From Clostridia bacterium (GTDB lineage: Bacteria; Bacillota; Clostridia; Christensenellales; Borkfalkiaceae): DNA of 46,587 nt. Positions 24,923 through 34,364 of this stretch are shown piece by piece; within the stretch, counting starts at the first letter, position 1, and each line of letters starts with the position of its first letter. Both the position numbers and the translations under genes were made by a program. The stretch is taken from the NCBI GenBank assembly GCA_017471785.1, contig JAFURP010000030.1, positions 1-46,587 of the forward strand, given 5' to 3'. Below the pieces are notes generated by a model, which was given only the letters and a program-made list of their open reading frames with translations, was not told the DNA's origin and searched no databases.

Positions 24923-25525
24923 ATGACGGAACAAGAAAAAATGCACACGGGCGATTTATATTTGCCTATGGGCGACGAGCTCTTAAGCGAACAGTTACGC
25001 GTCTTGGAAAAATTGTACGACTATAACGCCACGCGCCCTTTGGAGCAAGAAAAACGGACGCGGCTGCTCAAGGAAATGCTTGCGGAGATGGGCGACGGTT
25101 GCTATATCGAACCCCCTTTTCACGCAAATTGGGCGGGCAAGCACGTACACTTGGGTAAAAACGTATACGCCAACTTCAACCTCACTTGCATAGACGACAC
25201 GCATATTTATATCGGCGATAATACGATGATCGCACCGAACGTCATTTTAGCGACGGCAACGCACCCCGTTTTACCCGAGCTTCGCGAAAAGGGCTATCAA
25301 TATAATATGCCCGTCCGTATAGGGAAAAACTGTTGGTTGGGCGCAGGCGTGATCGTACTCCCCGGGGTCACAATCGGCGATAATACCGTCGTCGGCGCCG
25401 GAAGCTTGGTCAACAAGGATCTACCTGCCAACGTAGTCGCCGTCGGCAGTCCCTGTCGCGTACTCCGCGAGATCAACGACCACGACAAGGAATATTATCG
25501 CAAAGACCGAAGAATCGAACTCTAA
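24923..25525 (+). CDS. Maltose/galactoside O-acetyltransferase family (LacA/Maa)
   Basis: The 200-aa protein has the N-terminal Mac domain (GDLYLPMGDELLSEQLR) and a left-handed beta-helix of hexapeptide repeats (HVHLGKNVYANFN, IYIGDNTMIAPNV, VRIGKNCWLGAGVIVLPGV). The catalytic His is expected in ATATHP. It transfers acetyl from acetyl-CoA to a sugar hydroxyl. It lies 15 nt after mnmA with AAGGA upstream, presumably cotranscribed, though functionally unrelated. Confidence 0.92.
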   Translation: MTEQEKMHTGDLYLPMGDELLSEQLRVLEKLYDYNATRPLEQEKRTRLLKEMLAEMGDGCYIEPPFHANWAGKHVHLGKNVYANFNLTCIDDTHIYIGDNTMIAPNVILATATHPVLPELREKGYQYNMPVRIGKNCWLGAGVIVLPGVTIGDNTVVGAGSLVNKDLPANVVAVGSPCRVLREINDHDKEYYRKDRRIEL

Positions 25526-25533
25526 CCGATAAA

Positions 25534-25560
25534 AAACGCCGCCGATATTCGGCGGCGTTT
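25534..25560. terminator. Bidirectional terminator
   Basis: AAACGCCGCCGA (25534-25545) and TCGGCGGCGTTT (25549-25560) form a 12-bp stem with a 3-nt loop between convergent genes. Confidence 0.85.
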
Positions 25561-25562
25561 GA

Positions 25563-26027
25563 TTATTGTTTCTTTACGGTCAGGCTGTTGTTTGCCGCTA
25601 CGTCTACGAGCACGCTGTCCCCGTCGTTTAACGCGCTCAAAGACAGTCCTTGCGACACGATCGCGTCCATCGCGCGCTGCAATTTTTTCATCGCTTTCTT
25701 GATCTTGCGCGCGGAAAGCTTTTTCTTCGCAGCCTTGGGCGCCGCTTTCGCTTCGTTCGCTTTGATCAGCTCCGCCGCCCTTTCCGTCAAAGTAAGGTTG
25801 AGCTGTACTTTCTTTTCCTTGGCGACCTCGCGCACCATTCTCTTACCCGTTTGGATACGGAAAAGCGTGCCGCATACGGGACAAATATACGCGTTTCCGT
25901 TGCTCTTGATGTTGAGAGCCGCTCCGCATTTGTTACAGTTGATGACCCATTCGCTTTGTGCGCTTACGGGCGTTGCCGCCACGGGCGCTTGTTCCTGCGT
26001 AGAAGCTTGATCTTTCTTTTTCTTCAT
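25563..26027 (-). CDS. Zinc-ribbon protein of unknown function
   Basis: The 154-aa protein has a low-complexity N-terminus, then CNKCGAALNIKSNGNAYICPVCG (two CxxC pairs, residues about 31-53; a zinc ribbon), then a lysine/alanine-rich helical stretch. It lacks a signal peptide. It is downstream of the giant subtilase gene on the same strand, separated by 87 nt and a hairpin. Function unknown; the basic helix suggests nucleic-acid contact, but this is a guess. Confidence 0.7.
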   Translation of the reverse strand: MKKKKDQASTQEQAPVAATPVSAQSEWVINCNKCGAALNIKSNGNAYICPVCGTLFRIQTGKRMVREVAKEKKVQLNLTLTERAAELIKANEAKAAPKAAKKKLSARKIKKAMKKLQRAMDAIVSQGLSLSALNDGDSVLVDVAANNSLTVKKQ

Positions 26028-26081
26028 AATCTTTCCTACCTTTATTTTATTTTCAGTCTTTCGACCTATCGTCCTTTTTTC

Positions 26082-26116
26082 TTGCGCTCGCCTTTATAAG
26101 CGAGCGCAACTTTTTT
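26082..26116 (+). terminator. Hairpin at the 3' end of the giant subtilase gene
   Basis: TTGCGCTCGC (26082-26091) and GCGAGCGCAA (26100-26109) form a perfect stem. The T-run (26111-26116) lies on the plus strand, so on the minus strand it is a stem without a U-tract and may stabilise the mRNA rather than end it. Confidence 0.5.
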
Positions 26117-29100
26117 ACTCTTGCGTATCCGCGTTCGTATCCGCGTTATCCTCTTCCGTCGTTTCCGCTTCGAGCGTTTCTTCCGCGCCCTCCGTCACCT
26201 TCGCCTTGCGACGACGGGAAACGAAATCCCACGCAACGCAACCGACCACGACGAGCGTGATCGCGATCACGCCCACGATCAAGCCGAGCGTATTGCTATC
26301 CTTTTCAACGATTGCGCCGTTATTCTCCACGGGCAATTCGTCGAGCACCGTGATCATCACGTACGCCGTTTCCGAATGTTCGCCGTCGGTGTAAACGACC
26401 TCCACGTAGTTGTCAAGCTTGGTGAGCGGCGCTTCGTTCTTGAGCGTGAGCTGGGAAGCGTCCACCGTTTCCGTCGAATAATCGTCGTAAACGACCGTTA
26501 CCAAAAGCCCCGTCATATCGAATACTTCGCCTACCAAATACTGCGCTTTGTGCGTGCTCGTCGGCGCACATTCCGCCGAGGATATCTTCGCTTCGATACC
26601 GAAGTATTTCTTCACCTCGCGCAGGTTTTCCTCCACCGCAAACAGCTTTCTCTCGTTTTCCGTGCCTAACAATTTAAGCTGCGTAGCGTCCTTCGCGATC
26701 GTATTGTAGTTTGAGTGCGCTTCCTTGACCGTTTCGGAGAACGCCTGCACCATCGCCTTGTTCGCGTCCGTCAAAGCAAGACTCAGCCAGCTTTGGATCG
26801 TCGCCGTATCGTACATATCCTCGATCGCCGTCTTTGCCGCACGGGTCGCGTTGGTCATATGGATACCCGTCGTCTTTTTCACGCCGAAGTAGGTATCGTA
26901 CAAGTGGTTGTTATAACCGTTGCCGTTTTCGGGATAGTTGATGACGAGCGCGCTCTTTTCCGTTCCGTACTTGGTGAAATTGAACAAATACGTTTCGAAG
27001 TTGGTGTAGTAGTAGCCTCTATAATACGCGACCGTACTGTCCGTCGCCATATTTTCCACCGCCGCTTGGATCTCGTAGCGATAGTACGTTTCCAAGGTAG
27101 GCGCGTCGATGCTCTCAAAGGTGTATTCCTTGATACCGCTTGCAAAGAACGCCGAATCGCCGACGAGCTTCACGCTGTAAGGAAGCACTACCTCGTCGAT
27201 AACGCCCTGTCGTAAACCGTAGAACGCGTACGCCTGTACCTGCAAGGTACCCTCCGCGATCTCGTACACCCGCTTGGTCGTTTCCGTCTTATCCTTTCCT
27301 ACCGTCTTGACCTCCGCAGCCTGCACGCCCGCCGGATAGCATACGATCGCGTAGCTTTCCGCCTCCTCGTCGATATAACGATAGAGTACGTTATCTACGA
27401 CGAAATAATCGCCGAGACGATCCTCCGCGCCGAGCTTGATAGAAGTAAGCTGCGTATTCGCCGCGAACGCGCCGTCGCCGATATATTGCACCGCGGCAAG
27501 GTTAACGCTTTCGAGCGCGGTGTTCATAAACGCAAGACTGCCTACCACCGACGCTTTATCCAAATTGATATATTCCAAGCTTACGCAATCGGCAAACGCA
27601 TACGCGTCGATCGCGATCAAGCTTTCCGCAAGGCTCAAGCTTTCGTTTAAGCTTCTGGGTAAAATAACGGTCGTCAGATTTCTTGCACCGTAGAACGCAC
27701 CCGCACCGATCGCCGCCGTTTGGATAGCCGTTTTATCCGCGGTAAGGACGTTTTGCAAGCCTTTCAGCTCTACGTCCTCCAAGCCCACGCAGCCCGCAAA
27801 CGCATACGTGCCTATGGTCTTGACGTAGCGCAAATTGACGTCCGTAAGCTTCCGGCAACCGTAGAACGCAAATTCGCCGATATGCTCGACGCCCTCGCCA
27901 AAGCTCACGCTTTCCACGAGCGTCTCCGCGAACGTATACGAGCCGACCGTCGTTGCGCCGTCCGCAAACGATACCCTTTTCAGCTTGCTTGCGCCGTTGA
28001 AGGTATATTCGCCAAGCTCGGTAACGTTGGGCATTTCCACGTACGTCAAATTGATGCAGCCTGCAAACGTACCGTTACCGATAGAAACGTTCTCCACGTT
28101 CGCAGAGAAGCTACTTCCGTTCCCTGCAAGCTCTATACGCTGCAAGGCTTGGCAGCCTTCAAACACGCCGTCGCCGTAGGTCGTAGCTTGGGGTAAATAG
28201 AACGAATTGATCGCCGAATACGCAAACGCGTAATCCCCTACTTCCGTTACCTGCTCGCCGGCAAAGCTCATGATTTTGGAATTATAGAACGCACGCGCGG
28301 GAATTTCCGTCAAAAGCCCAAGCTCTACCGTCTGAATATTTGCGTTTTCAAACGCGCCCACGCCGATTTTTTCTACCGCCTGCATAACCAGCGACGTTAT
28401 TTTACTACCGGCAAAAGCGTAGTCGCCTACTTCGACAATCGTATAATCGCCTACTTGCGACAGCACCTGCTCTCCCTGCACGCTATCGTTGACGTGTACG
28501 ATCTTTCCGCTCGAGCCGATCTTTTCGATAATAATACCGTTTGCCTCGTAATAGTTGCCAAGGTCAACGGTGGGATTTCCCTCCGTCCAGCCCACAAGGT
28601 GCAGCTCGATATTTTCAAAGGGCACGCCCAAAAGCTGCAACGAGGACATATCCAACGTATCGTTGATATAAATGATCTCGAGCGCGGTATTATAGAAGGG
28701 ATTTTTGCCCATCGTTTCCAATGCGTCGAAGCGCACGCTCAACGCGTCCAAGGAAGTGTTCGCAAACGCGTACGAGCCGATGCTGCGGATACTTTCCTCG
28801 CCGAAATCCACGGTGAAGGCTTGGGCAAGCGCCGAGCCTGCGCCGTCGAACGCGTGCGCGCCGATCTCGAATTCCAAAGCCGTAGCGCTGGGCGAAAGGA
28901 ATCGCACGCCCGCAAGGTCGGTACAACCCATAAACGCGCCCTCGCCGACGATCGGCGTAGAGATCGTAACCGTGCCGCTCAAGCCTGTACAATCCTTGAA
29001 CATATAGTCGCCAAGCGCGGTGAAGCGGTCGGTCGCGATACCCGTAATACCCGTACAGCCCTCGAACACGTTGTCGCCGCTTACGTGCAAGCCCGTCAAA

Positions 29101-32100
29101 TCGAGCGTACCCGTAAGGGAGGTACAGTTTTTGAACGCCCTGTGGTGCATCGTACCGATGCTGGGCAAATCGACGATCTCGCTGAGCGATACGCAATCGG
29201 CGAAGCCGTCGCTTGCCACCGTGATCGTCTTGGCGTTGGAAAGATCGAGCTTTTCGAGACTCTTACAATCGTAGAACGCCTTGGGATGGATCAAGGACAA
29301 GTCAGCCCAGTCGATATCGGGATTATCGGGATCGATCTCGGTGCCGTTTCCAACGCGGCTTGCGGTGGATACGAAGTAGATCTCTTTAAGCGCGGTACAG
29401 CTTTCAAACGCGCTTTCTTGAATTTCAATGACCGTCGAGGGAACGACCACGCGTTCGATATTGTCGTTATCCTCAAACGCCTCCTCGCCGATATACATAA
29501 TGTTCAGATCGGAGGAAATCTTCAAGACGGTCACGCCGCCCTGTACCACCGTTTTCAAACCGTTTTCTTCGTAACAATGAGGACATACGTTTGCCGTCGT
29601 CGTTTCGCCCTCGGTCACGCTGATCAGCTCGTCGTATTCCCAAGCGCGGTCACATACCGAGCAAATTTCGCCGTTGTAGCCGATCCCCCTATACTTGGAA
29701 AGAGTAAAGTTGCTCACGTCGAACTCTTCCGCTACGCGCAAGGTCACGCTGCATACGTATTGCGTAGGAGAGCCGTTCCGTAAAACGCGGGCGGTGACGA
29801 TCGCCGTACCCTTTTTGATCGTATTGACGACGCCGTTTTGATCCACCGTCGCGACCGCGGAATTGCTCGTTTCCCATTGGAAGGTGATACCCGTCATAGG
29901 ATGATACCAAGGCTCGGGAGAAGCCTTCAGCGTAAATTCTTCGCCTGCGCTCACCTCTACGCCGCCGCTTCCTTTCGTCAGCCATTCGCCGCTCGTTTTC
30001 ACGACGCCGAAGCTGAGCGTGGGAACGCTGGACAGCTTACCCACCACCTCGTCCGTAACCGTTACGTTGATCGTTCTCGTATTTTGCTGATGATCGTGCA
30101 CGATCACTTTGGTAGTACCTGCTTTCAAGCCGACGATCTCGCCGTTCTTTACGCCTGCGACCGTGGGGTTGACCGACGTCCAACCGAAGTTGGAAAGGTT
30201 GGCTTCTCCCTCGTATACGAGCGAAACCTTATGCGTTTCGTACAAGCCGAGCGTGATATTCTCCTCGCCCTCGGCAAGCTCGAATTCGCCGTTTTGGGGA
30301 AGCAAGCCCGTTTGCGCCTCGGTGATGTCGATCATATACAGACAGCTGTTGAGCGCGTAGTCGTCGATCTGCACGTAAAGCTGATTGCCGTATTCCTCGT
30401 AGATATCGGTGATATCCAACGTCACCGTCGTCGTGCCGTTCTTGTTCGGCTCGCGAATGGGCGTGGGATATTCGGTAGTGAGCATCAAGACGGTCTCGCC
30501 GTCCGCGTTCTCCGTGGGATAGCAAAGCATCAACGCTTGCGCGTAGTGATTATCGTAAACGTCGATATCCAAATAGATCTTTTGCTTTTCTTTCGTACCC
30601 TCTTTATAATCGTAATAGCGCACGCGCACGTCCTCTAAAACGGGGGCGTCGTAGTCTACCGTGAACGTAAACGAATAGTTATCCGTCGCGTTGTTGGCGT
30701 TCTCGCGTACCTCCGTCGTCGGATCGTCGTAAACCGTATAATCGTCGGGATCGTTCATATAGAACGTGAAATCCAAACGGTATTCGCCGTTCGCGAGCAA
30801 GCCCTCCTGTTCGGGAGAAAGATTGATCTCTACGTTGGCAGGTACCGCCGAGCCGCCGCCTGCGTACGCTTTACCGACGCGGTCGCACTTATCTCGTAAG
30901 ATCACTTCGCCCGTACGGACGTCGGTGAGCGTGTATTGCACCTCGCGCGCGTTCCGAAGCAAGCCTGCGTACACCGCTTTGATCGCCGTCGAGGTCATAT
31001 AGTTTTCCGTTTCGTCGTCGGGATTATAGATATTGTAGCGCGAAACCGCAGCGTATTCCTCTTTGGCGTACATCTTCTCGTCGTTCTCGTCGAGAAGGTA
31101 GACGTAGCCGCCCATGGGAATAATGTATTTTTCGTTGTAATAGGTGGCGTAAGGCTGCGTAGCCCAAACGCTCGCCTTTAATTTATTCTCGTCCAAAACG
31201 GCGGGATCCGCTTCCGAAGCCGCTACCTCGTACGCCGTATAATCGAGAAGCGGCGAGCTTTCCCAATCGCCGTAGAACGCCAAATAGGGCACGGTGAGAT
31301 CGCATTGATCGGTATTCTCGGAAAGAAGCTTCAAGAAGCCCTCCACGTACATACCGTTGGGGAATTTCTCCAAATGCGCGATCGAAGCCGCGTCCAGCGT
31401 AAATTCCACGCTGATCGTCGCCGTTTTACCCGCTTCCACCGTGATCTTCTTCACGCCGCTGTGATCGCCGTCAAGCACGCCGTAGGTCGCGTTGCCGCTC
31501 ACGCTCCAAGCAAGACTTTCCGTCGTGAGCGTCTTTGCCTGCTCCGCAACCGCAAGACCGTCCTTGGCGATCGTTTCGCTCACGCAGATCAAATCGGGCG
31601 TGAACACCAAATCGCTCGCGCCGAAGTTGTTGATCTGGAAGCTCATTTGATACTTGCTGTCCTCGCCGTAGCCGTCGCCAAGCTCCAGCTTGGGACGGTC
31701 GTCGTTATCCGCGTTGGACACGGACAGGAACGCGCTCGTATGATTGATAACGTTATCCAGGCTACCCAAGCCCGCGCCCTGCTTTCTCGGCGAATATACC
31801 CTACCCGCCTGATCGCGCACGGTCGTCGCCGTGCTCATAATAAGCTGATTGGCAAGACGGTTTACCTTAACGGGGTCGATATCCCCCTCGCCGTCGTCCG
31901 CCATCGCGCGAAGCGTAGCGTTCGTTTCGATATATCTTCTAACGAGCGCCATTACGCCCGCCATATTGGGGGAAGCCATCGACGTACCGCTTTGCTCGCC
32001 GTAGCCCCCGGGGACGGTGGAGGTGATCTCGCCGCCGTGCGCCGTGATCTCCGGCTTGATCTTCAAATCGTGCGTGGGACCCCACGACGAGAAGTCGCTC

Positions 32101-33959
32101 ATAAACGGACCCGCTTCCAAGCTCTCGTCGATCGTGATCGTATACGTCTTATTGATACCGCCCGCTAATTTTACGAGCGCGTCGCCTGCGTCCATATCGA
32201 TCGATACCGCGGGAATGGGGTTCTCGATCTCACCGAGGTTCATACGGATCACGCCGGCTACGTTGTTGTAGACGACGATCGCCTCCGCGCCGTTCGCCGT
32301 AGCGACCTCCACCTTGTCTTGGAAGGTGTTGTCGCCACGCTGTACGAGCGCGATCTGCACGCCCTCGGCGGATAAAAGCCGCTTGGTTTGCGAGGTATAG
32401 TCCGCCGCACGACCCTTGTTGGGTACTACGACGTAGGTGAAATCGCCCTTGGTTTGCCCGGGGTAGTATTTAGAGAGCATTTGCTCCGCAAAATCGAAAG
32501 GATTGCTGTTTTCGTCACGCGATTCCTCGTAGAACGCCGCGACCTCGTTGTTGTCCTCGTCCACCGCTTTCATATACGGCGCTTTTTTACCGCTGATGCT
32601 TGCAACGGAGAGCGCAGCCGCAAAGGTGGAGGGCGAGCCTACCGTGCCCGATTCGGGGTTGGAGATAAGGTTGGTACCGTACACGCCGCCGTAGCCCGCG
32701 GAATAGTCGTTACTTGCCGCGCAAACGAGGCTGATACCCGCCTTTTTGATATCGTCGTAAACGGCGTTGAGGAGCTCGCCCTCGTCGTCGCCGTCGTCCG
32801 TCGTGGTGAAGCCGCAGGAGGTACCCAGCGACATATTGATAACGTCCACGCCGATCGCAACGCAGTCGTTGAGCGCGGCGATGATGTCCGTCGCCTCCGC
32901 GCCGCCCAGATCCTCGTCGTCCAGATCGTCCGTGAACACTTTACAAATGACGAGCTGCGCGTCGGGCACTACGCCGCGGAACGCCGTGTCCGTGATCGCA
33001 TTGCCGTCCTTATCCGTATAACCCGCCGCGTCGTAACCGCCGATGATACCGGCTACGTGCGTACCGTGGTTGGAATAGGAGGGATATACGTCGGGGTCTT
33101 TATCCGCGTAGTCGTAAGCAAAAGGCACTTTCGCGCTCACGTATAGATCGTTCGCGTCGAACTCGCCGCCGTTTTCCGCCGCCAATTGGATATCGGGGTC
33201 GGCTAACAGCGCTTTTACGTAGTCCTTATCCCAAGCGGGGTTTTGCGGCTCTCTTTGGAACGCGGAATGGGTATAGTCCAAGCCCGTATCGAGCACGGCT
33301 ACCACCATACCCTCGCCGAGATCCCCCGTATACGTTACGTCGGTGAACTCGGTGGTGTCGTAAATACCCGTTTGGTAAACGCTCGTCGCGTTGGTGATAT
33401 CGGAAGCGGACGCTTGCGTAGTGATGGCTTCCGGCTCGGCGTAGGTCGTAGTGATAACGACGCTGTCCACGCCCGAAAGCTTTTTGATCTTGGAAACGTG
33501 CTTGGTGTTCACTTCGATCGCCACGCCGTTCAAGACGGTGTTATACCGTCTTTCCAAGGCGTAGGGAATACCCGTTTCCGTAAGCTTGCGAAGCAACGCG
33601 TCCTGCTCGGCGCGGATCTCGTTCGTCCGCAGCTCGCCCGACCAAGAATTTATGTAGGACGAAACGGTTTTACCCTCTTTGTCCGCCGCGTCCACGAGGT
33701 TATCCCCCTTGAGGGAGATCACGACCGAACGGGTTTCGTAGGTGGGGGTCGTCGTCCCCTCCAGCACCTCGCCGTTAAAATTGCTCGTGCGAAGCGCCGA
33801 CGTATCGTATTGCCCCGTAACGTCCGTAAAAGACGCGGAAGCGACGGTGGTGATCCCCGTTTCGTCCGCGCTCATTCGAAGCGCCTGTTCCACGATAAGC
33901 GTAGAAGCGAGCGCGACCGATAAGGCGCTACAAAGAATACGTTTTATTGATTTTTTCAT
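26115..33959 (-). CDS. Giant cell-surface subtilase with BspA-type leucine-rich repeats
   Basis: The 2614-aa protein starts at ATG 33959 (GGGAGG upstream). Order: signal peptide (1-32), I9-like propeptide (about 75-175), peptidase S8 domain with the triad D224 (VAVLDTGLD), H298 (SNHGTHVAG) and S660 (SGTSMASP) plus oxyanion N417. It has an inserted PA domain (about 500-610), C5a-peptidase-like beta domains, Big_2-type Ig domains (LGLYETHKVSLVYEG; SNSAVATVDQNGV), and a long array of BspA LRR_5 repeats (GxxAFxxCxxLxxVxLP). Last come a Big_3-like region and a C-terminal membrane helix (GVIAITLVVVGCVAW) with a charged tail, without LPXTG. It probably cleaves host or dietary protein at the cell surface. 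It has its own promoter. Confidence 0.9.
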   Translation of the reverse strand: MKKSIKRILCSALSVALASTLIVEQALRMSADETGITTVASASFTDVTGQYDTSALRTSNFNGEVLEGTTTPTYETRSVVISLKGDNLVDAADKEGKTVSSYINSWSGELRTNEIRAEQDALLRKLTETGIPYALERRYNTVLNGVAIEVNTKHVSKIKKLSGVDSVVITTTYAEPEAITTQASASDITNATSVYQTGIYDTTEFTDVTYTGDLGEGMVVAVLDTGLDYTHSAFQREPQNPAWDKDYVKALLADPDIQLAAENGGEFDANDLYVSAKVPFAYDYADKDPDVYPSYSNHGTHVAGIIGGYDAAGYTDKDGNAITDTAFRGVVPDAQLVICKVFTDDLDDEDLGGAEATDIIAALNDCVAIGVDVINMSLGTSCGFTTTDDGDDEGELLNAVYDDIKKAGISLVCAASNDYSAGYGGVYGTNLISNPESGTVGSPSTFAAALSVASISGKKAPYMKAVDEDNNEVAAFYEESRDENSNPFDFAEQMLSKYYPGQTKGDFTYVVVPNKGRAADYTSQTKRLLSAEGVQIALVQRGDNTFQDKVEVATANGAEAIVVYNNVAGVIRMNLGEIENPIPAVSIDMDAGDALVKLAGGINKTYTITIDESLEAGPFMSDFSSWGPTHDLKIKPEITAHGGEITSTVPGGYGEQSGTSMASPNMAGVMALVRRYIETNATLRAMADDGEGDIDPVKVNRLANQLIMSTATTVRDQAGRVYSPRKQGAGLGSLDNVINHTSAFLSVSNADNDDRPKLELGDGYGEDSKYQMSFQINNFGASDLVFTPDLICVSETIAKDGLAVAEQAKTLTTESLAWSVSGNATYGVLDGDHSGVKKITVEAGKTATISVEFTLDAASIAHLEKFPNGMYVEGFLKLLSENTDQCDLTVPYLAFYGDWESSPLLDYTAYEVAASEADPAVLDENKLKASVWATQPYATYYNEKYIIPMGGYVYLLDENDEKMYAKEEYAAVSRYNIYNPDDETENYMTSTAIKAVYAGLLRNAREVQYTLTDVRTGEVILRDKCDRVGKAYAGGGSAVPANVEINLSPEQEGLLANGEYRLDFTFYMNDPDDYTVYDDPTTEVRENANNATDNYSFTFTVDYDAPVLEDVRVRYYDYKEGTKEKQKIYLDIDVYDNHYAQALMLCYPTENADGETVLMLTTEYPTPIREPNKNGTTTVTLDITDIYEEYGNQLYVQIDDYALNSCLYMIDITEAQTGLLPQNGEFELAEGEENITLGLYETHKVSLVYEGEANLSNFGWTSVNPTVAGVKNGEIVGLKAGTTKVIVHDHQQNTRTINVTVTDEVVGKLSSVPTLSFGVVKTSGEWLTKGSGGVEVSAGEEFTLKASPEPWYHPMTGITFQWETSNSAVATVDQNGVVNTIKKGTAIVTARVLRNGSPTQYVCSVTLRVAEEFDVSNFTLSKYRGIGYNGEICSVCDRAWEYDELISVTEGETTTANVCPHCYEENGLKTVVQGGVTVLKISSDLNIMYIGEEAFEDNDNIERVVVPSTVIEIQESAFESCTALKEIYFVSTASRVGNGTEIDPDNPDIDWADLSLIHPKAFYDCKSLEKLDLSNAKTITVASDGFADCVSLSEIVDLPSIGTMHHRAFKNCTSLTGTLDLTGLHVSGDNVFEGCTGITGIATDRFTALGDYMFKDCTGLSGTVTISTPIVGEGAFMGCTDLAGVRFLSPSATALEFEIGAHAFDGAGSALAQAFTVDFGEESIRSIGSYAFANTSLDALSVRFDALETMGKNPFYNTALEIIYINDTLDMSSLQLLGVPFENIELHLVGWTEGNPTVDLGNYYEANGIIIEKIGSSGKIVHVNDSVQGEQVLSQVGDYTIVEVGDYAFAGSKITSLVMQAVEKIGVGAFENANIQTVELGLLTEIPARAFYNSKIMSFAGEQVTEVGDYAFAYSAINSFYLPQATTYGDGVFEGCQALQRIELAGNGSSFSANVENVSIGNGTFAGCINLTYVEMPNVTELGEYTFNGASKLKRVSFADGATTVGSYTFAETLVESVSFGEGVEHIGEFAFYGCRKLTDVNLRYVKTIGTYAFAGCVGLEDVELKGLQNVLTADKTAIQTAAIGAGAFYGARNLTTVILPRSLNESLSLAESLIAIDAYAFADCVSLEYINLDKASVVGSLAFMNTALESVNLAAVQYIGDGAFAANTQLTSIKLGAEDRLGDYFVVDNVLYRYIDEEAESYAIVCYPAGVQAAEVKTVGKDKTETTKRVYEIAEGTLQVQAYAFYGLRQGVIDEVVLPYSVKLVGDSAFFASGIKEYTFESIDAPTLETYYRYEIQAAVENMATDSTVAYYRGYYYTNFETYLFNFTKYGTEKSALVINYPENGNGYNNHLYDTYFGVKKTTGIHMTNATRAAKTAIEDMYDTATIQSWLSLALTDANKAMVQAFSETVKEAHSNYNTIAKDATQLKLLGTENERKLFAVEENLREVKKYFGIEAKISSAECAPTSTHKAQYLVGEVFDMTGLLVTVVYDDYSTETVDASQLTLKNEAPLTKLDNYVEVVYTDGEHSETAYVMITVLDELPVENNGAIVEKDSNTLGLIVGVIAITLVVVGCVAWDFVSRRRKAKVTEGAEETLEAETTEEDNADTNADTQE

Positions 33960-34107
33960 AAAGCCTCCCAAGCCGAATATTCGACTTTCTTTCGCTATGC
34001 TTTCGGGCGGTAAAGACGTCGCAATTTCCTCTCGTCAAAAACCTTTTTTCTTTCGCGTTTCGACCCTTTGCGCCCATTCTCGCATTTTAATATTTTATAC
34101 CTATACT

Positions 34108-34136
34108 ATTTTATAACTATTTCTCCATTTTGTCAA
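34108..34136 (-). promoter_or_regulatory. Promoter of the giant subtilase gene
   Basis: On the minus strand, TTGACA (34136-34131), a 17-bp spacer and TAAAAT (34113-34108), giving a leader of about 140 nt. The remaining gene-free DNA between 33960 and 34364 shows only this and the divergent promoter. Confidence 0.75.
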
Positions 34137-34277
34137 GACATTTTCCCCTCTATAAAGCCACTATCCGAAAAAAGTGGTGAAAGTTTTGTGATTTTACGCC
34201 TCGTTTTCCCAAAAACTTCCTCGTCCGGCGCGAATACGGCGAAAAAATACAAATTTCCGCCCTTTACAGTCAACCGC

Positions 34278-34306
34278 TTGACTTTATCGTGACAAACGAG
34301 TATAAT
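34278..34306 (+). promoter_or_regulatory. Promoter of the VTT-acyltransferase operon
   Basis: TTGACT (34278-34283), a 17-bp spacer and TATAAT (34301-34306), about 58 nt before the start. Confidence 0.8.
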
Positions 34307-34364
34307 AAGAGTGATAGTATATGGAAAATTTCGTGTACGAACGCTATGACAAGGAGCTGTTTTC

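Noticed and set aside
28455..29783. 442-codon open frame opposite the giant subtilase
   Set aside because: Antisense shadow of a repetitive GC-rich gene; Arg/His-rich, no ribosome site or motifs.
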